The notes under the pieces: model-generated
The model's input: only the letters and a program-made list of their open reading frames with translations
What the model was told of the DNA's origin: nothing
The model's database searches: none
NCBI GenBank assembly: GCA_016463265.1
Contig: JAEMRP010000014.1
Location: 1-6,784, forward strand
DNA length: 6,784 bases
Direction: 5' to 3'
DNA from: Microbacteriaceae bacterium
GTDB lineage: Bacteria > Actinomycetota > Actinomycetes > Actinomycetales > Microbacteriaceae
Made by a program: the position numbers and the translations under genes
Shown: in pieces, positions 1-5,108 of the stretch
Position numbering within the stretch: the first letter of the stretch is position 1
Layout: every line of letters begins with the position of its first letter

Positions 1-2
1 AC

Positions 3-572
3 CTCGTCACGGAACAGGCCGCTGCGGCGGTCGGACAGACGATGCTCATGGTTCGTTACCAGGACAGCCTCAATCGTTTCGGAATCGTCGCGGCACAAGT
101 GTTGCTGACCTCTGGCGACCTGGAATCGGATTCGACTCGCGACAACGCCAAGTCCGCGATTGACAAACTGTTGGACCTACGGTTCCTGCCCATCGTCAAC
201 GAGAACGACACCGTCGCGACCCACGAAATTCGGTTTGGCGACAATGACCGATTGGCCGCGTTGGTCGCCGAACTCGTCGACGCAGACCTGTTGGTGTTGC
301 TCAGCGACGTCGATGCGTTGTATTCTCGCCCGCCAGGGGAGCCCGGTGCGGAAGAGATTGAGTTCGTGACATACGGAGACGACTTGTCCGGAATTGAAAT
401 CGGTTCGATCGATTCTTCCGGTGTCGGCACGGGTGGAGCGGAGACAAAAATCGCGGCGGCCCTGCACGCAACCCGAGCCGGTGTCCCGGTCATCCTGACG
501 TCCGCAGCGAACATCGGACCGGCCTTGTCCGGCGATTCGGTCGGAACGTGGTTTGAGGCGTCGCCCCGCTAG
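3..572 (+). CDS. proB: Glutamate 5-kinase, 3' part (5' end outside window)
   Basis: This enzyme phosphorylates L-glutamate with ATP to give glutamyl 5-phosphate, the first committed step of proline synthesis in the cytoplasm. The reading frame is already open at base 3, so the first in-window Met (base 42) is internal and the true start lies upstream; 189 residues are visible. Amino-acid-kinase family signatures are clear: QAAAAVGQ near the left edge, then NENDTV followed by FGDNDRLAALVA (the substrate and nucleotide region), a SDVDALYS segment, and GTGGAETKIAAA, which matches the usual GGMxTK motif with Ala for Met and the Lys kept. The protein stops right after the SVGTWFEA segment, where longer ProB proteins such as that of E. 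coli continue into an RNA-binding-like PUA domain, so this appears to be the short, kinase-only form. proA begins 24 bp downstream. Identification is secure. Confidence 0.95.
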   Translation, partial: LVTEQAAAAVGQTMLMVRYQDSLNRFGIVAAQVLLTSGDLESDSTRDNAKSAIDKLLDLRFLPIVNENDTVATHEIRFGDNDRLAALVAELVDADLLVLLSDVDALYSRPPGEPGAEEIEFVTYGDDLSGIEIGSIDSSGVGTGGAETKIAAALHATRAGVPVILTSAANIGPALSGDSVGTWFEASPR

Positions 573-583
573 CCCGCGCAACC

Positions 584-589
584 TAAACT
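584..589 (+). promoter_or_regulatory. Candidate -10 box (TAAACT) for a leaderless proA transcript
   Basis: TAAACT fits the actinobacterial -10 consensus TANNNT and ends 7 bases before the proA ATG, which would place the transcription start at or next to the start codon. No Shine-Dalgarno sequence is visible between proB and proA. I see no convincing -35 box at 16-18 bp. A six-base match is weak evidence on its own, and read-through from proB is equally possible. Confidence 0.35.
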
Positions 590-596
590 GGCAACC

Positions 597-1847
597 ATGA
601 CCGATGCCTTCCAGCAGATTCTCGACGATGCGCGAGCTGCGTCGATTGTTCTTGCTCAAACCTCAACGACGGTCAAGAACCAGGCACTCACGGCCATCGC
701 TGACGCGCTGTTGACGAATTCGGATCGCATCGTGACCGCAAACGCCCATGATCTCAATCTCTCGCGAAGCGACGGAATGGCAGAGGGACTGCTCGACCGA
801 CTTCAACTCACGACCGACCGCGTAGCGGGTCTGGCGCGAGCGGTGCGCGACATCGCGGCTCTGCCCGATCCCATCGGTGAAGTTCTTGGCGGAAGCAGGC
901 TTCCGAACGGACTACACCTTACGCAGGTTCGTGTGCCGTTCGGTGTGGTCGGTTCGATCTATGAAGCGCGGCCGAATGTGACGGTCGATCTCGCGGCGAT
1001 TTTGCTGAAGAGCGGGAACGTCGCCATCCTGCGAGGCGGAAGCGCAGCGGAAAATACGAACACGGTCCTCGTCGACGTGATTGGCTCTGCTCTCGAGAAC
1101 TATGGCTTGCCTCGAGCGGCTGTTCAGACAATCGACGCGTTCGGACGAGAAGGCGCAAACCGGCTCATGAACGCACGTGGTTTCGTTGACGTTCTCGTTC
1201 CGCGCGGAAGTGCGTCGCTCATCAGCGCGGTGGTCAATGATTCGAGCGTTCCCGTCATCGAAACCGGGGCCGGCGTCGTCCACATTTTTCTCGATGCCAG
1301 CGCGGAACTTGAGATGGCGAGCGACATCGTTCACAACGCTAAAACGCAGCGCGTCGGCGTGTGCAACGCGCTCGAAACGTTGCTCGTCCATCGTGACGCG
1401 GCGTCGAGGCTTATTCCCGCGATCTTAAGTCGATTGGCGGATTCGGACGTGACAATCCACGCCGATGACGCGACACGAGCGATTTTTCCGCACGCCGAAC
1501 CGGCGACGGCGGAGGACTGGGGACACGAATATCTCTCGCTCGACCTCGCGGTGGGGATCGTCGACTCCCTCGACGCGGCAATCGACCACATCGGTGTGCA
1601 CTCGACCCATCACACCGACGCCATCATCACCAACGACATGGCGAATGCTGAAAGGTTCGTGGCTGAGGTGGACTCCGCTGTGGTGATGGTGAACGCGTCG
1701 ACGCGGTTTACGGACGGCGGCGAGTTCGGTTTCGGTGCCGAAGTAGGAATCTCGACCCAGAAGCTACACGCGCGCGGGCCGATGGGACTGCGCGAATTGA
1801 CGAGCACGAAGTGGATTGTGCGCGGAAACGGGCAGTGGCGCGAGTAA
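597..1847 (+). CDS. proA: Glutamate-5-semialdehyde dehydrogenase (gamma-glutamyl phosphate reductase)
   Basis: ProA uses NADPH to reduce glutamyl 5-phosphate, the product of ProB, to glutamate 5-semialdehyde, which cyclises on the way to proline. The 416-residue length is normal for the family. It is an aldehyde-dehydrogenase fold protein: the N-terminal half carries PFGVVGSIYEARPNVT (about residues 114-129) and LRGGSAAENTN (145-155) in the cofactor-binding part. The catalytic Cys is Cys256 in KTQRVGVCNALETLLVH. Near the C-terminus, FTDGGEFGFGAEVGISTQ and the HARGPMGL segment are typical of ProA. The stretch ETGAGVVHIF (222-231) is more hydrophobic than the ETGxGNCH form I recall from E. coli-like proteins. 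The ATG at 597 gives a standard N-terminus. It has no visible Shine-Dalgarno but a TANNNT box 7 nt upstream. Co-transcription with proB is likely. Confidence 0.97.
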   Translation: MTDAFQQILDDARAASIVLAQTSTTVKNQALTAIADALLTNSDRIVTANAHDLNLSRSDGMAEGLLDRLQLTTDRVAGLARAVRDIAALPDPIGEVLGGSRLPNGLHLTQVRVPFGVVGSIYEARPNVTVDLAAILLKSGNVAILRGGSAAENTNTVLVDVIGSALENYGLPRAAVQTIDAFGREGANRLMNARGFVDVLVPRGSASLISAVVNDSSVPVIETGAGVVHIFLDASAELEMASDIVHNAKTQRVGVCNALETLLVHRDAASRLIPAILSRLADSDVTIHADDATRAIFPHAEPATAEDWGHEYLSLDLAVGIVDSLDAAIDHIGVHSTHHTDAIITNDMANAERFVAEVDSAVVMVNASTRFTDGGEFGFGAEVGISTQKLHARGPMGLRELTSTKWIVRGNGQWRE

Positions 1848-1866
1848 TCTTGTCGTAACAGCTTTC

Positions 1867-1874
1867 TGAGGGAG
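1867..1874 (+). promoter_or_regulatory. Ribosome binding site of the 57-residue membrane protein
   Basis: TGAGGGAG lies 6 nt before a GTG codon at 1881. It is one of the clearest Shine-Dalgarno sequences in the window, and it is the main reason for calling the short gene that follows, as opposed to the longer TTG-initiated frame that runs into nadD. Confidence 0.7.
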
Positions 1875-1880
1875 AATATT

Positions 1881-2054
1881 GTGAACACTGTCATCCGTGC
1901 CACGGAAGAACTTGCGCCGTTGGTTTTCCCTGCAATAGTGTGGGCCGGCATTTTTGCTGCCGGGTTCATCGTTCTCGCTGTTGTTGTCCTCGCGAACCGA
2001 GACGTCGCTCACCGCAACCCGCGTCGCGGCTCGAGCGAATCCTCGCACCACTAG
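1881..2054 (+). CDS. Small single-pass membrane protein between proA and nadD (57 aa), function unknown
   Basis: A GTG-started frame of 57 codons follows a strong Shine-Dalgarno and ends 7 bp before nadD, neatly filling the gap between proA and nadD. The product has a short N-terminal part with two Glu ([12 protein letters not shown]), one hydrophobic segment at about residues 14-38 ([16 protein letters not shown], then IVLAVVVLA), and a basic, His-rich tail starting [15 protein letters not shown] and ending SSHH. From memory, other Micrococcales carry a similar small protein at this spot, with one span followed by a tail like RDVANRH, which fits NRDVAHRN here. The positive tail after the span suggests N-out, C-in topology. 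The function is unknown to me. Its location suggests co-transcription with proA and nadD but no shared pathway. I am fairly sure it is a real gene because of the ribosome binding site, spacing and composition. Confidence 0.78.
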   Translation: MNTVIRATEELAPLVFPAIVWAGIFAAGFIVLAVVVLANRDVAHRNPRRGSSESSHH

Positions 2055-2061
2055 GCCAGCC

Positions 2062-2661
2062 ATGACGGTCGAACGCACCCGCCGACGAATCGGCGTTATG
2101 GGTGGGACGTTCGACCCCATTCACCACGGGCACCTCGTGGCCGCGAGTGAGGTCGCAACTCATTTCGAACTGGACGAAGTGGTCTTCGTTCCTACGGGCC
2201 AACAGTCGCACAAGAAAGACGCGACGGTGGGTGAGCATCGCTACCTCATGGCGGTGATCGCGACGGCAGCGAACCCTCGCTTCACCGTGTCGAGGGTCGA
2301 TATCGACAGAGACGGACCGACGTACACAATCGACACGTTGCGCGATGTCCGGAATCACTATCCAGATTGCGACCTGTACTTCATCTCGGGGGCAGACGCT
2401 ATCGAACAGATCCTCGACTGGAAAGACATCGACGGCGCATGGGGTCTCGCCCACTTCGTCGCGGTAACTCGACCCGGGCACACGCTGTCGGTTTCGGGTC
2501 TTCCCGCCGACAAAGTGAGCCAACTCGAGATTCCCGCGCTCGCTATCTCGTCAACCGATTGTCGCTCGCGAGTTCGCGCGGGCGCGCCCGTGTGGTACCT
2601 CGTGCCCGACGGCGTCGTTCAGTACATTGCCAAACATGCGTTGTATCGTAGTCAGACATGA
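2062..2661 (+). CDS. nadD: Nicotinate-nucleotide adenylyltransferase
   Basis: NadD joins nicotinate mononucleotide and ATP to give deamido-NAD+, a step in NAD synthesis shared by the de novo and salvage routes. The 199-residue protein shows the nucleotidyltransferase signature [15 protein letters not shown] (residues 11-25, with the HxGH motif His21-His24), then [10 protein letters not shown] (42-51), the [15 protein letters not shown] region (106-120) and ISSTDCRSR (162-170), which corresponds to the usual ISSTxIRxR motif with Cys for Ile. The frame stays open upstream to a TTG at 1954, but those 36 extra residues overlap the small membrane gene and do not look like NadD. ATG 2062 gives the normal short basic N-terminus ([12 protein letters not shown]) and has a weak AGG 6 nt upstream. 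The stop codon overlaps the next ATG by 4 bp (ATGA), so the two genes are probably translationally coupled. Confidence 0.95.
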   Translation: MTVERTRRRIGVMGGTFDPIHHGHLVAASEVATHFELDEVVFVPTGQQSHKKDATVGEHRYLMAVIATAANPRFTVSRVDIDRDGPTYTIDTLRDVRNHYPDCDLYFISGADAIEQILDWKDIDGAWGLAHFVAVTRPGHTLSVSGLPADKVSQLEIPALAISSTDCRSRVRAGAPVWYLVPDGVVQYIAKHALYRSQT

Positions 2662-3332
2662 CCGACAACTTCAACGCATTACCGAGCCGACGTGCACAGC
2701 GCGAGGCTCGAGAGGCGGGCGAACGGTTGTCACGCGAGTCCTCTGGCGTTCGTCAGACGGACGTTTCTGACCGCCCTGCGGACGAATTCCCATCGCGTCG
2801 GTCACGTCGGCTTCCGTCTAGTGAGCTTCCGTCTAGTGAGCTTCCGTCTAGTGAGCTTCCGTCTGGTGGGCTTCCGTCTGGTGGGCTTCCGTCTGGTGGG
2901 CTTCCGTCCAATGGGCTCCCGCACGACCACGGCCATGACGATATCGGGGATGAGTGGATTACTGCGTCGTCCACCGTGGGGCAATCGTCCCTCCCCGTCA
3001 CGTCACTTCACGTCGAGCTGTTTCCGACTGGAGAAATCTCGGGACCCATCGACAACACCGGCGAGATCATCCTCACCGGTCCCATTGTCGTCGCGGCTGC
3101 GTCTCACAACAGGTCGTCGCCCATCGCCATAGACGCCAGCCCACAGGTTGGATTGCCCGGAATACCTCGACGGGCGACCGAGGCGCTCTCAATCATCGGC
3201 CGAGCGGCACCACTCAATCAGGGTCAAAAAATCCCGTCGGCCCGGCAAGGAATTTCCGCTGCATTTGCAACGTTCCTTGGCCTCTTCGTGGCGGCACTCA
3301 TTGGACTCGCTTTCTTCACCGGACTCATCTAA
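2658..3332 (+). CDS. Uncharacterised protein with C-terminal membrane anchor and LPSxx pentapeptide repeats (224 aa)
   Basis: I do not recognise a characterised family. The N-terminus is charged and probably helical ([20 protein letters not shown], residues 8-27). A second basic patch (FPSRRSRR, 44-51) follows, then seven pentapeptides at residues 52-86: LPSSE three times, LPSGG three times and LPSNG once. Next comes an acidic, His-containing stretch ([12 protein letters not shown], 89-100), and a middle region rich in Ser, Pro and Gly with the related phrases [15 protein letters not shown] and [11 protein letters not shown]. The last 25 or so residues form one strong membrane span ([18 protein letters not shown]) ending close to the C-terminus. 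With no signal peptide, the bulk is predicted to be cytoplasmic and tail-anchored. The start ATG shares 4 bp with the nadD stop, and rsfS begins 9 bp after this gene, so all three probably share an mRNA. The repeat region is likely disordered. Being a gene is well supported; the function is open. Confidence 0.85.
   Translation: MTDNFNALPSRRAQREAREAGERLSRESSGVRQTDVSDRPADEFPSRRSRRLPSSELPSSELPSSELPSGGLPSGGLPSGGLPSNGLPHDHGHDDIGDEWITASSTVGQSSLPVTSLHVELFPTGEISGPIDNTGEIILTGPIVVAAASHNRSSPIAIDASPQVGLPGIPRRATEALSIIGRAAPLNQGQKIPSARQGISAAFATFLGLFVAALIGLAFFTGLI
2811..2915 (+). repeat. Seven-copy 15-bp in-frame tandem repeat (coding minisatellite)
   Basis: Seven contiguous 15-bp units lie inside the 224-codon gene. 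Units 1-3 (2811-2855) are identical copies of CTTCCGTCTAGTGAG, units 4-6 (2856-2900) are identical copies of CTTCCGTCTGGTGGG, and unit 7 (2901-2915) is CTTCCGTCCAATGGG. The six bases that follow, CTCCCG, resemble the start of another unit. Because 15 is a multiple of three, gain or loss of a unit keeps the frame. The units encode [10 protein letters not shown] and LPSNG. Perfect identity within each block at the DNA level, synonymous positions included, points to recent expansion, for example by slipped-strand replication. Confidence 0.98.
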
Positions 3333-3337
3333 AGGAA
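3331..3337 (+). promoter_or_regulatory. Ribosome binding site supporting the GTG start of rsfS
   Basis: AAAGGAA sits 4 nt before the GTG at 3342, overlapping the final bases of the upstream stop codon (TAA, 3330-3332). It supports GTG as the start codon; the next in-frame ATG lies far inside the conserved domain. Confidence 0.65.
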
Positions 3338-3341
3338 CTCA

Positions 3342-3728
3342 GTGCCCGCAACCACAACCGCCATCGACCATGTCGCCATTGTCGCGGCTGCAGCAGACGC
3401 CAAGCAGGGTGAAGACATTGTCGCTCTTGATGTCAGCGGCCCCATCGGTATCGTCGATGCGTTCGTGATGGTCACTGGACGCAACGAACGAAACGTTCAA
3501 GCGATCGCTGACGAAATCGAAGATCAGATGTTAGCTAGCGGAAGTAGGACTCTTCGACGAGAAGGCCGTGACCTCGGACGATGGATCCTGCTCGATTTTG
3601 GTGACGTCGTCGCGCACGTTTTCCACGAGGAAGAGCGCATGTTCTACGGGCTCGAACGGCTGTGGCACGACTGCCCCGTGATTCCCATTGCGTTGCCTGA
3701 ACGGGGAAACGTCGCCGACGATTTGTGA
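3342..3728 (+). CDS. rsfS: Ribosomal silencing factor RsfS
   Basis: RsfS (YbeB/Iojap family) binds ribosomal protein uL14 on the large subunit and blocks joining with the small subunit, lowering translation during starvation or stationary phase. The product has 128 residues, typical for the family. The core is plain to see: an N-terminal helix rich in Ala (residues 10-20), DAFVMVTGRNERNVQAIADE (39-58) and the highly conserved region from GRWILLDFGDVVAHVF (79-94) through EEERMFYGLERLWHD (96-110). Starting from GTG 3342 gives the expected short lead-in before the first helix and has a good ribosome binding site. nadD and rsfS are neighbours in many bacteria, separated here by the 224-codon gene. 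It is followed by a tRNA-Ala gene on the same strand, 41 bp after the stop codon. Identification is secure. Confidence 0.96.
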   Translation: MPATTTAIDHVAIVAAAADAKQGEDIVALDVSGPIGIVDAFVMVTGRNERNVQAIADEIEDQMLASGSRTLRREGRDLGRWILLDFGDVVAHVFHEEERMFYGLERLWHDCPVIPIALPERGNVADDL

Positions 3729-3753
3729 GACAACTCGCCCGTAGACTAATCTG
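3723..3753 (+). promoter_or_regulatory. Candidate promoter of the tRNA-Ala gene
   Basis: Between rsfS and the tRNA there is an A+T-richer patch with two overlapping-phase TANNNT candidates, TAGACT (3742-3747) and TAATCT (3748-3753). The second has a TTGTGA element (3723-3728) 19 bp upstream as a poor -35. Initiation would fall near 3760, about 10 nt ahead of the mature tRNA 5' end, a normal leader length. The -35 element overlaps the last codons of rsfS. No terminator-like hairpin separates rsfS from the tRNA, so read-through is also possible. Confidence 0.45.
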
Positions 3754-3761
3754 AACAAGTT

Positions 3762-3773
3762 GCCCGAAAGGGC
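3762..3773 (+). other. Small GNRA-capped hairpin shared by the pre-tRNA leader and the tRNA 5' end
   Basis: GCCC (3762-3765), GAAA (3766-3769) and GGGC (3770-3773) can form a 4-bp G:C stem with a GAAA tetraloop. The 3' arm is the first four bases of the mature tRNA, so this fold would compete with the acceptor stem in the precursor. Whether it forms in the cell is unknown; the 7-bp acceptor stem should be favoured once the full tRNA is made. Confidence 0.4.
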
Positions 3774-3842
3774 CTGTGGCGCAGCTGGTAGCGCACCTGC
3801 ATGGCATGCAGGGGGTCAGGGGTTCGAATCCCCTCAGGTCCA
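3770..3842 (+). tRNA. tRNA-Ala, anticodon GGC
   Basis: A complete 73-base cloverleaf can be drawn by hand. The acceptor stem pairs GGGCCTG (3770-3776) with CAGGTCC (3835-3841), and its third pair is G3:U70, the identity element recognised by alanyl-tRNA synthetase. The D stem is GCGC/GCGC. The anticodon stem CCTGC/GCAGG encloses the loop ATGGCAT with anticodon GGC at 3803-3805, reading GCC and GCU alanine codons. The T arm is AGGGG-TTCGAAT-CCCCT. The discriminator base is A, and CCA is not encoded, so it must be added after transcription. There is no intron. The gene has the same orientation as rsfS upstream and the acyl-CoA dehydrogenase gene downstream. Confidence 0.98.
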
Positions 3843-3867
3843 CGCTCAAAGAAACCATGCGCGTCCC

Positions 3868-3884
3868 CCAAATATTAGTATTGG
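3868..3884 (+). promoter_or_regulatory. Imperfect A+T-rich dyad upstream of the acyl-CoA dehydrogenase (possible promoter or operator)
   Basis: In the 70-bp spacer between the tRNA and the acyl-CoA dehydrogenase gene, the 17-mer CCAAATATTAGTATTGG has outer arms CCAA/TTGG and, one half-step out of register, inner arms AATA/TATT. It contains a TANNNT match, TAGTAT (3876-3881). Such a site could be a -10 region, an operator for a TetR-like or other repressor, or both, but no regulator gene is in view and no -35 is clear. The rest of the spacer shows nothing I can name; no stem with a T tract follows the tRNA. Confidence 0.3.
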
Positions 3885-3912
3885 CGTAATTGAACACAGC
3901 AAAGGGGTGTTA

Positions 3913-5082
3913 ATGTCGAACTTCTCAACCGCAGAAAACGTCATGGATTTTGATGCTCTGTTCACCGCGGAAGAGCTCGGCTGGCGCGACAAGGCACGGA
4001 AATTCTCTCTCGAGCGCATCCAGCCGCAAATCGACGAAGATTTCGAAATTCAGCGCCTTCGCACCGAGCTCATCGGCGAAATGGGCGCACTCGGAATGCT
4101 CGGAATGCACATCGAGGGCTACGGTTGTGCCGGTGCGAGTGCCGTTTCCTACGGTCTCGTGTGCTATGAACTCGAAGCGGTCGACACTTCGTGGCGCACA
4201 CACATTTCGGTCCTCGGCTCGCTCGCCATGGCGGCTATCGCCAAGTTCGGGTCCGAAGAACAGAAGCAGGAATACCTACCAGCGTCAGCCCGTGGCGAGT
4301 TGGCCGGGTGTTTTGGCCTCTCTGAACCCCAGGGCGGTTCCGACCCGTCCAACATGCTGACGAAGGCTGTCAAGGACGGCGACCACTGGGTCATCAGCGG
4401 CGCCAAGCGTTGGATAGGCATCGCGAACATCGCCGACTACGCCATCATCTGGGCCGACACCGAAGATGGCGTTCGCGGTTTCATCGTCCCGACCAACACC
4501 CCTGGCTTCACGGCGACGCCGATCTCTAACAAGTTGTCGATGCGAGCATCGATTCAGTGTGACATCGACCTCGAGAACGTTCGTGTTCCCGAGTCACTTC
4601 GCCTTCCGTTGGCCAAAGGACTCGGAGCGCCGTTCTCGTGCCTCAACGAGGCGCGATACGGAATTGTCTGGGGAGTCATGGGCGCCGCTCGTGCCGCCAT
4701 CGACGTCGCGGTGACGTTCTCGAAAGAGCGCATCCTTTTCGGCAAGCCCCTCGCGGCGACGCAAATCACGCAGACCAAGCTCGCCGATTGCTTCCTCGAG
4801 TTTGAAAAGGGAGTGCTGCTCTCGCACCACATCGGCAAACTCAAGGATGCGGGAAAATTGACTCACGACCAGATTTCGGTCGGCAAACTTAACAACGTTC
4901 GCGAAGCGGTTGGAATCGTCTCGACGGTTCGTTCGATCCTCGGTGGAAACGGTGTCACGGCGGACTACCCAATCATGCGCCACATGATGAACCTCGAGTC
5001 GGTTCGAACCTACGAAGGCACCGACGAGGTTCACGCACTGGTGGTTGGTCGCGCCTTGACCGGCGAAGAGGCGTTCCGGTAA
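3913..5082 (+). CDS. gcdH: Acyl-CoA dehydrogenase, glutaryl-CoA dehydrogenase-like
   Basis: This FAD-dependent flavoprotein family oxidises acyl-CoA thioesters; glutaryl-CoA dehydrogenases also decarboxylate, giving crotonyl-CoA in lysine and tryptophan breakdown. The 389-residue protein follows human GCDH closely from memory: EMGALGMLG (56-64), GYGCAGASAVSYGL (69-82), GCFGLSEPQGGSDPS (132-146), WIGIANIADYAIIWA in the FAD region, ARYGIVWGVMGA, GGNG, and RTYEGTDEVHAL, whose Glu368 is the expected catalytic base. Residues that contact the distal carboxylate of glutaryl-CoA in human GCDH (Glu87, Arg94, Ser98 of the mature enzyme) appear kept as Glu88, Arg95 and Ser99 in the ELEAVDTSWRTHISV segment, which favours glutaryl-CoA over plain fatty acyl-CoA. 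ATG 3913 is preceded by AAAGGGG with a 5-nt spacer. The frame stays open upstream into the tRNA gene, so a longer start is rejected. hutG starts 26 bp downstream. Family is certain; substrate is probable. Confidence 0.88.
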   Translation: MSNFSTAENVMDFDALFTAEELGWRDKARKFSLERIQPQIDEDFEIQRLRTELIGEMGALGMLGMHIEGYGCAGASAVSYGLVCYELEAVDTSWRTHISVLGSLAMAAIAKFGSEEQKQEYLPASARGELAGCFGLSEPQGGSDPSNMLTKAVKDGDHWVISGAKRWIGIANIADYAIIWADTEDGVRGFIVPTNTPGFTATPISNKLSMRASIQCDIDLENVRVPESLRLPLAKGLGAPFSCLNEARYGIVWGVMGAARAAIDVAVTFSKERILFGKPLAATQITQTKLADCFLEFEKGVLLSHHIGKLKDAGKLTHDQISVGKLNNVREAVGIVSTVRSILGGNGVTADYPIMRHMMNLESVRTYEGTDEVHALVVGRALTGEEAFR

Positions 5083-5095
5083 ATCCTGGGCGCGA

Positions 5096-5101
5096 TACCC
5101 T
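5096..5101 (+). promoter_or_regulatory. Candidate -10 box (TACCCT) for a leaderless hutG transcript
   Basis: TACCCT fits TANNNT and ends 7 bases before the hutG ATG, the same geometry as at proA. There is no purine-rich Shine-Dalgarno in the 26-bp gap after the acyl-CoA dehydrogenase gene. A TTGACC at 5056-5061 would be too far upstream (34-bp spacer) to serve as its -35. The evidence is weak on its own. Confidence 0.33.
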
Positions 5102-5108
5102 TGCCTTT

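Noticed and set aside
912..1391. 159-codon open frame on the - strand inside proA, and other long antisense frames in the window
   Set aside because: These lie opposite well-identified genes, have shadow-like composition rich in Arg, His, Asp and Ser, no recognisable motif and no ribosome binding site. They are expected from codon bias in G+C-rich DNA.
1954..2061. TTG-initiated extension of nadD by 36 residues
   Set aside because: It overlaps the small membrane protein gene in another frame, and its residues do not resemble any NadD N-terminus; ATG 2062 gives the usual start.
2811..2915. CRISPR-like array
   Set aside because: The units are contiguous, only 15 bp long, without spacers, and in frame inside a gene.
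2753..3001. Repetitive open frames in all phases across the 15-bp repeat, including - strand DGSPP repeats
   Set aside because: A repeat of length divisible by three with no stop in any phase stays open in every frame. The reading that starts at ATG 2658 is the one with gene coupling and a membrane anchor.
3760..3912. In-frame TTG-initiated extension that would add 51 residues to the acyl-CoA dehydrogenase
   Set aside because: It runs straight through the tRNA-Ala gene. The ATG at 3913 has its own Shine-Dalgarno, and the family N-terminus begins there.
4089..4108. Direct repeat CTCGGAATG x2
   Set aside because: It encodes the family-typical LGMLGM (LGxLG) helix motif of acyl-CoA dehydrogenases.
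5087..5100. Small GGG/CCC inverted repeat (GGGCGCGATACCC) after the acyl-CoA dehydrogenase gene as a terminator
   Set aside because: A 3-bp stem with no T tract is too weak to call.
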